From Onchidella celtica (taxonomy: Eukaryota; Mollusca; Gastropoda; Systellommatophora; Onchidiidae): a DNA stretch of 64,000 bases. The stretch spans positions 3,830,908 to 3,894,907 of the forward strand of contig OZ007580.1 in NCBI GenBank assembly GCA_963931925.1, in the 5' to 3' direction. Shown here one piece after another: positions 11,856-23,370 of this stretch (positions are counted from its first letter, which is position 1; every line of letters starts with the position of its first letter). Under the pieces are notes generated by a model that did no database searches, was not told where the DNA came from, and saw only the letters and a list, made by a program, of their open reading frames with translations. The position numbers were made by a program, and so were the translations under genes.

Positions 11856-11975
11856 TGAAGAAACTTTTTTTTAAATGAGTGAATTTTGGACGTTGCCCTT
11901 CTGTTGCTGGTTGTGAAATGGGCCCCATAACAGTTGAAGCTTCAGGGGCCCAAAAATGTAGGCCCGCGATTGCTC
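11856..11975 (+). repeat. Dispersed repeat shared with 59290-59430
   Basis: Both copies read CCCCTGAAGAA, then GAGTGAATTTTGGA, TTGCTGGTTG, CCATAACAGTT and AAGCTTCAGGG, in the same order with about 80 percent similarity by eye. The family is unknown; no terminal repeats are clear. Confidence 0.7.
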
Positions 11976-12582
11976 ATAGGGATGACATTGTTCCTACGCA
12001 GATCCGCAGGTTACAACATCCTGTTGCCTTCGGATTGATGTCCCAATAGAAACCCCGTCAATCCTGCGAAAATCGTATACAAATCCACGTCACAATTACG
12101 CAGGACCGCCGGCCGAGGTGAGTGACAATTCCAGTTTGGGTGTAAGTTTTATGGCATGTTGGCTTGATAACAGCCATCTTGCGCCCAATGCCGTGAGCTG
12201 ACGTAGTTTGCTGTCTAGATTATGACAGTTTACAGACAGGGTGTTAACTGTACGTTCCAGAGGCGTCCACACGTGATTAAACATGTTGTCTGGATAAAGT
12301 TATAATAAAATGAAAGAAAGATATGTGCGGCTAATGTCGTGCTTGTCATAACACCCAAATCCCCAAGCTTTATATTATATGTATTACTGTGGTTGAAAGA
12401 CAGTGGAATTTTGCTGGCTACTTCACGTGTATAACGTTTCTTCAATACAGAAATAACTGGGTCTTACTTTACGACAATTTCATTTAAAGTCTATTAATGG
12501 CTTTTGTATCTACCTGTTGTGCTTAGTCAAGTTACAGGCGATTTTCTGAAAAGTTGTAAAAGTGTGGAATACGGTGATTTGT
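11976..12582. other. No recognised feature
   Basis: No coding sequence or clear repeat structure is visible. Base composition is mixed, and the short open frames lack recognisable motifs. Confidence 0.45.
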
Positions 12583-12694
12583 GTGTGTGTAAGTGTGTGT
12601 GTGTGTGTGTGCGTTTGTGTGTGTAAGTGTGTGTGTGTGTGTGCGTGTGCGTTTGTGTGTGAGAGTGTGTGTGTGCGTGCGTGTGTTTGTGTGT
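12583..12694 (+). repeat. (GT)n microsatellite
   Basis: Interrupted GT repeat with occasional GC and GTTT variants. The open frame on the other strand (12527-12739) is a His/Thr-rich translation of it. Confidence 0.95.
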
Positions 12695-12989
12695 TACTTT
12701 AGATAAGCCTAACTCACGGAGAGACTGTAGCGAAGACACTTTTCAGAGTTGAGCCCTACCTTTTTGGGGCCAAGTTTTCACTCTAACATTCCTAGCTTTT
12801 CCTTTCCCTTTAAAAAAAAAAGAAAAAAAGCCTCTTCCGGTGTTCGACGGGTTCAAAGCGTTTGTAAGATTTTCTTGCCAGAGTTGGCTTGTAAAACAAT
12901 GATAATCCCAGTCATCGATTGTACATAAGACCAAATATCACACAACATATTTCATTGCCACTTTCACCCCGAAAGGTTTAGATCGGCGG

Positions 12990-13350
12990 CCGGACAGTTT
13001 GCCTATAATGGGACATTATACCCTCGGACGCCATGATTACCGGACATTATGATTAACGGACATGAAGCCTAAAGCTGGGTTTTCATGAGTACGAAAACGG
13101 AAACGGAAACGTCAAAAACCATTTAAGTAGTGAAATAGAAAGAATGTTTTCAAGTGTATGCAGAAGCCGTTTCCGCACACATGGAAACACTCTTTCTTTG
13201 TACACACTGGATGGATTGTTAAACTTTACGTTGCCGTTTCGGTTTCCGTACACATGAAAACACAACTTTACGGACATGATGCTTAAAGGACATTAATTAG
13301 ACGCAACTATGGTAGGCAAATTGCCCGTAGGCAAACTGTCAGGTTACCTT
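12990..13350. repeat. Inverted-repeat element with a MITE inside it
   Basis: Outer arms are visible as GACAGTTTGCCTA near 12998 and its inverse TAGGCAAACTGTC near 13330. Between them are repeated GGACAT phrases (ACGGACATGA, CCGGACATTA). Inside, 13072-13270 is a second palindromic unit: GCTGGGTTTTCATGAGTACG, a GAAACGGAAACG core and the inverse at the far end (CGTACACATGAAAACACAAC). The two arms of about 39 bp pair well. The inner unit recurs at 56340-56462, which marks it as a dispersed MITE. Confidence 0.75.
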
Positions 13351-13960
13351 AGAATTTCCCCCTATTGCACTGTAAGAGACACCATATTGCTCGATGGTTT
13401 ACTTTTACCTTTGGCACCTCGGCATTAACCCTCCCCAGACGGTAATTCATCCCAGGCATGTCAAACTTCCATCAACAAAAACATCGTTAGTTACAAACAA
13501 ACAAGATTTCAGCGCAGCTCAAGCTGTGGTCGATCACTGATCTGGAACTAGAACGTGCGGTACTCAGGAAGTTCGAGCATAAACTGTCAACAGATGGTTG
13601 GATGCGCAATTCATAACAGTGGCGTAATTAGGCCGTGTGCCAGATTTGTGGTCTAGTGACTGGTGGTTGACGGAATACACATGGTCTGACTGAGGGATGT
13701 TGAAGCTTGGAGGGGAGAGAGGCTGGAAGAGGAAGGGGGAAGATTAGGGCAAATGGAACATCTTTTTCATTTTCACTTTATTTTATCGTCTCTCCTTTTC
13801 CCATTAGATCTACCCATCATTATCATTATCACCACCATCACAACATATTTTTATCTATCTTGCTTTTATTTATCTCTCCACAAAAACTTCCAGGCTGTCT
13901 TTTATAACTTTTTTTTTTTGTTCGTTCTTCTCTTCTTTGATCGCCATCAACTTTAATATT
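13351..13960. other. No recognised gene
   Basis: Unassigned sequence that grades into a pyrimidine-rich stretch before the (CT)n tract. Open frames at 13707-13956 are low-complexity. Confidence 0.45.
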
Positions 13961-13961
13961 G

Positions 13962-14311
<350 letters not shown>

Positions 14312-14316
<5 letters not shown>

Positions 14317-15317
14317 GGGCTAAGAACAAGAAGAAAACTGAAGAAAACGAGAAAAAGATGTGGGAGAAGAAGAAGAAAGAGAGGAAACGGAAGACTTGAC
14401 AGAAGAAGGCAAGAACCAAGCAAAAAAACAGAGGAAACAAAAGAAAAGACAAATAAAAACAGGAAAATTGAGGTGTCGATACTAATGGCAGTAAAATCCT
14501 CCTGAAGCCACAAGACCTGAATCCTTCTCATTCCTGTCATGTTTGTAGACTTTAACTGGCAAGAAAACAGCGTGAATCATCAAATACAGAAAATGTGCTT
14601 GAGGCATGCATGTGCACGTAGACAGAAAGCTGCATTTGTTCCAGCCGATCTGTCGTATCGTGACAACAATGTACAATGCCTGATGAGGCTGTTTGTGGAC
14701 GCTGTTAGATCTGCGGTCCTTAACCTTTCAAAATGTGTCTTCCCCCTAGATTCAGGTCCCCTAGACGCACGGCATCCACCTGAATTAAAACAATTTGGAA
14801 TTAAAGTATGGACAAAATCGACCCATTATCCCCTCCCCCCCCCCCCCCGCCCGCCCCCCGCCCCCACTTCCCAAACAAAACCCAGTAGTAACTCTTTCCT
14901 CTTTCGAAATCGGACTCTTTAGACGCCAGACCAAACAGCTCTTTTGAAGGGTAGGAAGAGAAAAAAAAAAAAGATGAAAAACAGAAGGAAAAGAATAAAA
15001 AATATTGAAGAGACAAGGAGAAAAAGAGGAAGAAGAGGTGGAAAATTTATCAGAACAAGAGCGAAAAAAAAAAAAAAGGAAAATCAGAAGAAATTTAACA
15101 AAACCACAAACCAGCAAGAACACGAAAAGCGAGGTGTGATTGCCAAGAGCAGCAAACCTCCTTAAATAAAAGACGTCAAATCTTGATTCAGGTCCTGTGA
15201 CTTTATTTCCCTCACAATAAATCAGCCAATTTTTTTCTTGTTTTTCCTTAAAGACATTTATTGGAATTTTTAGAATTGGGACAGAACTACCTAAGTGGTT
15301 CATGATCTGTAGATCTC
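14312..15317. other. Low-complexity purine-rich and C-rich DNA
   Basis: AAGAAG-rich segments at 14320-14470 and 14945-15110 surround a C-rich run at 14824-14868. The open frames are poly-Lys/Arg or their complements. No gene is supported. Confidence 0.55.
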
Positions 15318-15606
15318 TACAGTGATGGGGGGCACCTTGGTCTAAACGCAAGGTGCTTGCCGAAGGTACCGGGTTTGATTCGCGGTCGGTGCTGGCATGT
15401 TGGAAGTTTGGGGGAAAATTCCTGTCCCTGATCTTATGGTAGGTAGGCTCGAACACCAAGTCTTCTCGGATACGGATGTAAATATTCGGATGGCCCGTGT
15501 GCATGCGCACGTTGCACACATTAAAGATATCTTGGCAGTTGGAAGTCGAGAAGAGCACACCTGACAAGGCTGGGCGCCCGCGCCAAATTTAAAAACAACG
15601 TTTCCT
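15318..15606 (+). mobile_element. tRNA-derived SINE
   Basis: The head has RNA polymerase III promoter boxes with tRNA-like spacing: an A box TGGTCTAAACG at 15338-15348 and a B box GGTTTGATTCG at 15372-15382. A tRNA-unrelated body follows, including ATTAAAGATATCTTGGCAGT and ending near GCGCCAAATTT. The body resembles SINE bodies I associate with mollusc genomes, but I cannot confirm the family. There is no clear A-tail or target duplication, so the copy is probably old. Confidence 0.68.
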
Positions 15607-17304
15607 TTGTTTAGGTTTGTTGTTTTTTTAGCTACTAGTGTAAGGACCCATTCAAAGAACGGGAAAACAACATGCACAATCGGCACACAGATTATGTAGA
15701 TCTATGTAGACAACAACTCACAACTGGCATAGTAACACCCGCATGGCCCGTGCATAAGGCAGACAGCACAGAAACGCATGCCTTCAAACTTTGAAACGCA
15801 ACCGGAAGTTTAAAGTCGAAACAAAACAAAGGCAGGAGGGAGGCAACCATTGTTGAGGAGAAAGCATTATTCGATATTTTTAGGCCTATTTCCATTTATT
15901 ATTTAATTACGATACTTCGCTTTCATGTCAGAGGAATAGACATAGTAGCAAAAAGAACTATCTTTCACATGTATTTTTTTCAGGTGTGGGCATTTCTTCC
16001 TCGCAGTAGTGATTTTTTTTCCTTGCTGTTTTTTTTATATAGAAGTCTTACTGCATTCCCCTTGTTCATTGAAAAAAGAGGCTACGCCAGCGACACAAAG
16101 CAACCTCCAAAGAATACACCTCCTTCATTTCATGTCTCCAAATCTATATTTAACACACGCAAAAATTATGCTGGTCGAAAAATTTAATGCAGGCCCGAGA
16201 TGTATGATAGAGCTTGTTAAAAACCGAGCTAGTTTCGTTTAATAGAGATAGGTTGGAAGAGAAGAATGTGGAGATATCAGCCGTTCTCTCACCTGTGTCG
16301 TTACTCCACCCAGTGGTCTGTCTGCACTATAGAGGCTCTGGTTTCTATTTTCCTGAGCCACTTGGAATTTTTCTCCACTAACCTTCACCTGTTTCATTCT
16401 TCGCCAGAATGAAAATTCCATTTTTCGGGTCATTCGGTAAACTTTATTATTAACTATATCATCACATCGCGCACACGCCCTGACATCTGATCCACTCCAA
16501 ATTCCCGTGTGGGCAAAGTTTTTGGTAACACAATATTATGAAAGGTCCCTGCATTTCATGAATAACTTACAATGTATAATATCATAGCAACACCAAAACA
16601 TAAAAAGCATGCCAGGTGGTGTATTTTAATCAACTCATATTCCTGACATAACACATTCCGTGCCACGCGTTCGGAAGTTAATCCCACACGCAATTAGTAT
16701 AAATGAAATCCTGCCTCACACGTCACACTCTCTACTGTGACGTCTTCCTTAGAAAAGGTACCAAATTTATCACCGACTAGACGGGTAGCCCGAGGCTAAA
16801 AAATGAGACAAGTGCAGAAATGTCTCTCGCAGAGATCACGAGGAGTTGCTAATAACAGACCTGTCTTTCATTTCTCCGTTCGCATTAATTAACATTCTCC
16901 CCAATTTTAACTTTGATTCAGCACCTTGCAGAACGCTTCACGCATGCCGGGAGCTGAGGTATTCCAGCTATGCTTGCCCGGATTGTGCCGGGCTATACCG
17001 CATTGTGCAGGTATGAATAGATTTCATGAAGTTATGGTAAGATCTCTTGTAATCTCTAGTGCTTTCAGATTTGGGGGCTTTTATGGGCTCTTTACTCTCA
17101 TGGGCCACGCATGGACGAGCCTTGGAGTGGGTGGTATTCAGGGGGTTGGCGCGATAGGCCGCCGTGCTTTAGAAAAAGGCCCTACACAGCAAAAGCAAAA
17201 TTTTACAGTAAACTCGAAAGAAAAAAAAATTGTCATGTGCGCTGCTTTAGTCGTTATTTAATTTCCATTTTGTGATGACCAATAGAGGTTGAAAAATCTT
17301 TCCC
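15607..17304. other. Unassigned DNA
   Basis: No recognised coding sequence, RNA or repeat. The plus-strand open frames at 15969-16187 and 16926-17261 have no identifiable domains. Confidence 0.4.
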
Positions 17305-17309
17305 CAGAT

Positions 17310-17562
17310 AGCAAATCGTGACGTTCGTTCTTGTTTGTTCCAACTCTATTTTTTACACAAGTGAGAAATTCGACGTTTTGCATGCGGCTAAAGTATTATG
17401 AAAGGGAGTCAGAATAAATCGGAACTGCGAAACAGCTTGGTAAGTGTCTCAACTCAATTTGAACAAGTGTCAAAGTGTGCGTTTGCTATGCCTCTTCCAA
17501 ACACCTAAAGATCTCCAGTTTTCAGAAAATGGAGATAGCCCAAACAAGAACTGAGGTTGCAA
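17310..17562 (+). repeat. Dispersed MITE-like repeat M4, copy 1
   Basis: Starts near CTTGTTTGTTCCAACTC and ends near CAGAAAATGGAGATAGCCC. The same blocks (GAGAAATT, GGAGTYAGAATAAATC, GAAACAGCTTG, ACAAGTGTCA, CCTCTTCCA) occur in order at 58315-58575 and inverted at 54062-54300. A shorter piece lies at 49845-49935. The ends of the unit are loosely inverted (TGTTTGTTCYAACTCCAT versus its complement), as expected of a MITE. Confidence 0.72.
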
Positions 17563-18286
17563 AAGTTCATTCTATTATGATGTTAAAAAGTGACTTTGGC
17601 CTAAATTGGCGTATACGGTCGTTTCCCGTAGCATGGCAGGAGGCTCGGGTTTTTATGCGGAGTATCACTTCCTAATAAGGGCGGTGGTTTTTGTGTCGTC
17701 ACCGGCTGGTGACGACAACACGTTGTTGAAAACATTCACTGAGTCTCTCTCCTCTCCACAGGTTAGCGAGTAGGTATTTTATTCCGTCACGGTTTATGTA
17801 CGTCACATACAAAGAAGTCCCAGATGTCGTTCTAAACGAGAAAGTGACGATTTTAGAATCAAGTCATTGGGGTGAAAACTTTCTGGTGAAGAGCTTTCCG
17901 CAGTTACGATTCGTAAAGAGTTCGATTGTCCTGACCTATGAGGAAGTTTACAATACAGGCTGCCTCAATAATCCCCTTTTTTTTTTTTCTGGCTGAAAGG
18001 GTCAATGGTAGCGATGAGGATATTTTTAAGATTATGTTAAGGGTAGGAATAAGGAGAAGGCTTGGGGATGGATTTGGCATCAGAGATTGACCGGATGGTC
18101 GTGACGTACGGAACTCTTCACTGTTCTTTACGTCTAAGGAAAACATTTCAGACGTTTTATTTAAAGAGGCCAAAAAAGGGTCAAATACACAACAAATAAC
18201 AATATGATAGAACTGAACAATTCCATCACTTTGACTAGTCTGGTAGCTACTTGACAAAATTCTTTAAAAAAAATAAAATTGTGATG
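17563..18286. other. Unassigned DNA
   Basis: Flank of element A. No gene or repeat was recognised. Confidence 0.4.
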
Positions 18287-18291
18287 GCTAA

Positions 18292-19517
18292 TGTCATGAT
18301 TCGGATATTGTTAAAACTCACGCTGAGAGTGAGTTGTTGTTGTTTACCAGGGCCATGAGAAATTGGCTGGTGGCCTTGAACGGTCCTCGCCAAATTATAG
18401 TTGGTGAGTAAATAAATGTAAAGTTAAACTGTTAGATTCACGCTTGTGGGTTTTAATGTTCGTGATTAATAAGTAATGGAGTAGGGGTGAAACAAGGTGG
18501 GGACAGTTGACATTGTTAAGTATGACTAGACAAGTTTTTGCACGTTAACTGGCTGGTAGAATAGTGCAGACGTATTACTACAGTTAAAATGGTGGGAGGT
18601 TTCGACCTATGAGATAGCTGAACTAATTGGGCCAGCGGACTAGCACGCTGGGTAGTTAGATAGTATATAACATCGTGTCACGTTCAGATTTAGTGAATAC
18701 AGACGAGAGAAGCATCGTTTCGTGAAGTATCTCCGGTTGGCCAGTACCTGAACTGTGTGGTCTGAAGACTAAGAAGTCCTTGCTAACGGACTGACTGAGC
18801 TCTAGAAAGAAAGGTCTGAGTGGGCTGACCTTTGAAAGCCCACGCTGCGCTATTTTGATGTTCGCGCCTCCCAGTAGGCGTGAGCAATGGTAATATATCT
18901 TAATTATTCAAGTATAATAGAGATCGGAGATAGAGAGAGAACTACAGCCTCATAGGAAGACTAAGGAAACCCCAACTGGCACTCGACCACGAGTGTCCTG
19001 TATGATAGATCTATTGCCATAGTATGATTGGAATAATATAGCACATTGTTGATGAATTGAATAGTGATTGTGCATAAAATATAGTCTTTTGGCAACTGCT
19101 TAAATTACCTACAAGCCGAAGAGTGCTTCTGTAGGCTTTGAACGTACTGGGCTCTCCTAACATTTAAGCCCATATGATTTATAGAGAGTTTGCCTGGCGA
19201 CTGGCCAGTGGCGACTCAACTGTCACTTTAAATTGATATCCAGTTTCGTATAATATACCTATTTACTATTGATTGCAGTACCTCCATAGTTACATGAATA
19301 TCATTGGTTAAGTTATTAATTAGAGTTTTTGGTTTGAATATATACCTCTATTGTCTTTTGTTTTGTTATTAATATTTATGTAAACTATGGCCTGACCGGC
19401 CTGACATATATACGCTCTAGTTATTTAGTACTTTTCTTGTGTGGTTGTGTCCGAGTGTGAGTTAGCTGCCCCTCGTGCAGTCGTAACATCCCCAAGACCC
19501 TAACTCTGCTCGTGACA
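18292..19517 (+). repeat. Left LTR of element A
   Basis: Ends TGTCATGATTCGG and CTCGTGACA. A TATATAA box at 18664-18670 is a plausible core promoter. It differs from the LTRs of element B at about ten positions by eye, for example GCTGAGAG versus GCAGAGAG near the start. Confidence 0.95.
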
Positions 19518-19640
19518 TCTGGAGGGGACACCCGGGTGACATCTGGAGGGGACCCCACTGACATCTGAAGAGGACCCGTCACCTTCTGACATCTAGAGAA
19601 CACTACTATCATCGGAAGAGGACCCCGTCAACAGCTGCAG
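19518..19640 (+). promoter_or_regulatory. tRNA-Cys primer-binding site and reiterated PBS-like units of element A
   Basis: Two bases after the LTR, TGGAGGGGACACCCGGGT (19520-19537) is complementary to the 3' end of tRNA-Cys (18 nt, the usual length). The sequence TGACATCTGGAGGGGAC, which spans the LTR end and primer site, is then repeated in degenerating form at about 19537, 19558 and 19583. Element A therefore has one full and two or three partial copies of its LTR/PBS junction. Confidence 0.85.
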
Positions 19641-20215
19641 GTCTACCACTCTAAGACTCCACTGTTATTTATGTAATTTTTGTAGTTTATAGTTTTGTAT
19701 ACTGCTGATTTTTTTGTTTGTTTCTCCCCCACATGTCTGGCATGTCCTCTCGTCATTGATCCTGGGACCACTACGAGGGACTGACAGCTAGCATCAGGAA
19801 AAGACAAGACCAGCGCTGTGGACCAAAGGAAAGAGCCAGTCCATTTTGCCCAGTTAAGTGAACCATCTGTATTTGTCTTCGTTTGAGGGGTTCGTCGTTC
19901 CAGCTCCCCTACTTTTGACAGGCATTATTTTTTTCTTTTGTGTTAGATTAGATAGGCGGGTGGTTGGAAGGGATCGAGACTCAGCATACCTCTTTTTGCC
20001 AGACTAGCAGATCTAGATGGCGTTTAAAACGGATAGGAGATTTGCTTTGCCTTGAATAGTTCTGTAGGGACCTGTTATTCGTATAGATTGTTAGCGTTCT
20101 ATCTTCCTCGTATTTTAGGAAGACGTCTCTCTTGTGCTTTTCTTACCTTTCTGTACATAGTTTCAGGTTAGTCAGGTCTGTTGTCGTTCGTGATTTCTGT
20201 TAGTCTAGCGTCTTA

Positions 20216-21533
20216 TTGTAATTTATCGTTCGTTCTGTTCCTCTTGCGTCTTGTTTGTAATGTATTACCTTTTTATATATTCGTTATATAGTATTTATCT
20301 TTCTTGGTTACACTTATTTTTTATTTTTTTTTTGATTACATACTTCCATTGATTCACGTGTTTTGACACGTTGAGCGGTTTTTAGAGGTAACTTGGCTTG
20401 GTGAGAGGGAAAAGTTTTTAAGAATTAACCCTCCTGTGCTGTAGAGTGACAACACTGTTTAAGTGACAACTATTATTGAATTGTTGGAATCCGTGCAGTG
20501 AGTACACTGCCAGTTCTTGCTAATTATTAATTTATACCGATCTCGTCTTTAAATTGACGGGCTCCCGAGAGTACAGTATTAGACTGTTTAGGGAGGTGAC
20601 CTTTTTGTGTAGTGATGAGTAGTGAGTATTGGTTTTATTGTCGGCTGATGCCGCCGCCCGAAGGAGCAATAAATTGTCTCAGGGGAAGAGTCTGTATCAG
20701 TGTCGAGGTGATATCAATATAAGAGCTATGTGAATTATATATATTGAGGATACTTTTTTTTAGTCGTCTGCGTATGACGTCGACCCGAGTAGAGCAATAA
20801 TGAGATTGCCTCGTGGGATGGATGATATTGGTATTTTTCGATTTGAGAGATGTTTGGCAGTGGTAACGTAGTACACTGCGTATTCGTGTTTTGAGAGATA
20901 TTTTGCAGTGGTAACAGAGGACACTGCGTGTTCGCGTTTTGAGATATTTTGCAGTGGTAACAGAGGACACTGCGTGGTCGCGTTTTGAGATATTTTGCAG
21001 TGGTAACAGAGGACACTGCGTGGTCGCGTTTTAAGAAGTTTTGGAGAAGTGTGAAGTTGTTTTTTATACAACCGATTATGACTATGGTTTTCCGCGTTTC
21101 GTGGACCATCTAACGTAATACCGATTATGATTGTGACTATCCATGTGGCCAGTGGATGAGTTACCTAAGAACATACCCGATATGGATATTGAATTGAACC
21201 GATTATGACTATATTACCGAGATGACTGTGACACTTGACGTGTGCATGGCTTGCGTACGGAAACGGCGCATTAAATTAACTGCTATCGCCTCGTGGCATC
21301 TCATCTATACCGGATTGGATGTTGGAAAGATTTAATTGTAATGTTATTTCAGATCTAGATTATTGTTGAATGCGAGAAGCGCTATGTAATTCTTAACTCA
21401 AGACGAGGGCTACGCGGATTTTAAACGAGAACATCAGACTAAATTATCTTACGGACGCTTCTGTTAGTGTTAATTAAGCTTAACTATGCCGAAATTTGTA
21501 GTTGTGATAGACCCGGAAATTTTGTTCTCCTAT
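20216..21533 (+). other. Unrelated interior block of element A, in place of gag-pol
   Basis: No coding frame of note and no similarity to element B. It contains four tandem units of 46-48 bp at about 20843-21033 with the core GCAGTGGTAACAGAGGACAC. It also has a repeated phrase ACCGATTATGACTAT near 21070, 21120 and 21200. The open frames on the minus strand (20635-21109) are translations of the tandem repeat in three frames. The block could be captured host sequence or an RNA packaging or dimerisation region; this is speculation. Confidence 0.7.
20843..21033 (+). repeat. 46-48-bp tandem repeat, four copies
   Basis: Each unit has GAGATATTTTGCAGTGGTAA, then an ACACTGCGTG core and a GCGTTTT end. 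The first unit is the most diverged (TGTTTGGCAG, GTAGTACACTGCG). The copies most alike are the last two. Confidence 0.9.
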
Positions 21534-22124
21534 TTAGGTCTGTCATATGTACTGGGGTTGGATAGGATTAGCACCTCATTCAGAGACCGAGGGATGGTAT
21601 CACATATTGTTCACCCATTGTGAACACTTTTCACCTACCCCTGTGCTTTCCTTTGTTCCAACAGCTATTTTACTGACGTCGACCCGTATTTTGGCCACAC
21701 CAGACGTTGTTGCCCAGGGTCGAGGACGAGAAGTCATGGCAGACCAGGAGTCCAGATCCACTAATGCCATCGATGCTACTATAGTTATCTTTTCTTGAGT
21801 ATTATTCATTGTATGTATGCATTCCTGATGACATTCGCACAGGATCAGTGTTGTACTCTAAAATTTTAGAGTTATGATTGTTAATGTCTACGTATTTAGA
21901 GGTAAGATTTAATCCTCAGAGAGATATATACTTTTGGACGGAGCCTTAAGATTTTCATGAAGTTTTGTCCATCAATGATACCCGTCCTGTAGGTTTTTTT
22001 CAACTTTAGTACTAGTCTTAGTTATTACCTAGTATTCTTAGTTAAGTGAACCTTTCGAGCAATTTCTCGACTCATGCCTTCCCCTTACGATAATCATTTA
22101 TATCGTTAAAATTGCAAATTTTAA

Positions 22125-22139
22125 CTGGGGTGGGGGATA
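22125..22139 (+). promoter_or_regulatory. Polypurine tract of element A
   Basis: The G-rich run CTGGGGTGGGGGATA lies immediately before the right LTR. This is the usual place for plus-strand priming of LTR retrotransposons. The same tract precedes the right LTR of element B. Confidence 0.8.
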
Positions 22140-23365
22140 TGTCATGATTCGGATATTGTTAAAACTCACGCTGAGAGTGAGTTGTTGTTGTTTACCAGGG
22201 CCATGAGAAATTGGCTGGTGGCCTTGAACGGTCCTCGCCAAATTATAGTTGGTGAGTAAATAAATGTAAAGTTAAACTGTTAGATTCACGCTTGTGGGTT
22301 TTAATGTTCGTGATTAATAAGTAATGGAGTAGGGGTGAAACAAGGTGGGGACAGTTGACATTGTTAAGTATGACTAGACAAGTTTTTGCACGTTAACTGG
22401 CTGGTAGAATAGTGCAGACGTATTACTACAGTTAAAATGGTGGGAGGTTTCGACCTATGAGATAGCTGAACTAATTGGGCCAGCGGACTAGCACGCTGGG
22501 TAGTTAGATAGTATATAACATCGTGTCACGTTCAGATTTAGTGAATACAGACGAGAGAAGCATCGTTTCGTGAAGTATCTCCGGTTGGCCAGTACCTGAA
22601 CTGTGTGGTCTGAAGACTAAGAAGTCCTTGCTAACGGACTGACTGAGCTCTAGAAAGAAAGGTCTGAGTGGGCTGACCTTTGAAAGCCCACGCTGCGCTA
22701 TTTTGATGTTCGCGCCTCCCAGTAGGCGTGAGCAATGGTAATATATCTTAATTATTCAAGTATAATAGAGATCGGAGATAGAGAGAGAACTACAGCCTCA
22801 TAGGAAGACTAAGGAAACCCCAACTGGCACTCGACCACGAGTGTCCTGTATGATAGATCTATTGCCATAGTATGATTGGAATAATATAGCACATTGTTGA
22901 TGAATTGAATAGTGATTGTGCATAAAATATAGTCTTTTGGCAACTGCTTAAATTACCTACAAGCCGAAGAGTGCTTCTGTAGGCTTTGAACGTACTGGGC
23001 TCTCCTAACATTTAAGCCCATATGATTTATAGAGAGTTTGCCTGGCGACTGGCCAGTGGCGACTCAACTGTCACTTTAAATTGATATCCAGTTTCGTATA
23101 ATATACCTATTTACTATTGATTGCAGTACCTCCATAGTTACATGAATATCATTGGTTAAGTTATTAATTAGAGTTTTTGGTTTGAATATATACCTCTATT
23201 GTCTTTTGTTTTGTTATTAATATTTATGTAAACTATGGCCTGACCGGCCTGACATATATACGCTCTAGTTATTTAGTACTTTTCTTGTGTGGTTGTGTCC
23301 GAGTGTGAGTTAGCTGCCCCTCGTGCAGTCGTAACATCCCCAAGACCCTAACTCTGCTCGTGACA
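22140..23365 (+). repeat. Right LTR of element A
   Basis: Same length and, as far as I can see by eye, same sequence as the left LTR. Followed by the target duplication GCTAA. The open frame 23269-23472 on the minus strand crosses its end and is not a gene. Confidence 0.95.
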
Positions 23366-23370
23366 GCTAA

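Larger units (their letters stand above)
18292..23365 (+). mobile_element. Element A: non-autonomous LTR retrotransposon (Gmr1-like family)
   Basis: Two 1226-bp LTRs (18292-19517 and 22140-23365), between which I saw no difference by eye, flank a 2.6-kb interior. The whole is bounded by the 5-bp duplication GCTAA (18287-18291 and 23366-23370). The interior has a tRNA-Cys primer site, a leader shared with element B (about 19640-20215) and a 3' region with polypurine tract shared with B (about 21534-22139). Where B carries gag and pol, A has 1.3 kb of unrelated non-coding DNA (20216-21533). Movement must have depended on proteins supplied in trans, most simply by B-type elements (inference). 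The near-identical LTRs indicate a very recent insertion. Confidence 0.93.

Noticed and set aside
11599-11878. Collagen-like Pro/Gly/Gln repeat protein
   Set aside because: Frames arise from the 17-bp minisatellite; 17 is not a multiple of 3, so the frame cycles.
20635-21109. Three overlapping minus-strand frames with Tyr/His/Cys-rich repeats in element A
   Set aside because: They are one 46-48-bp tandem DNA repeat read in three frames, not a repeat protein.
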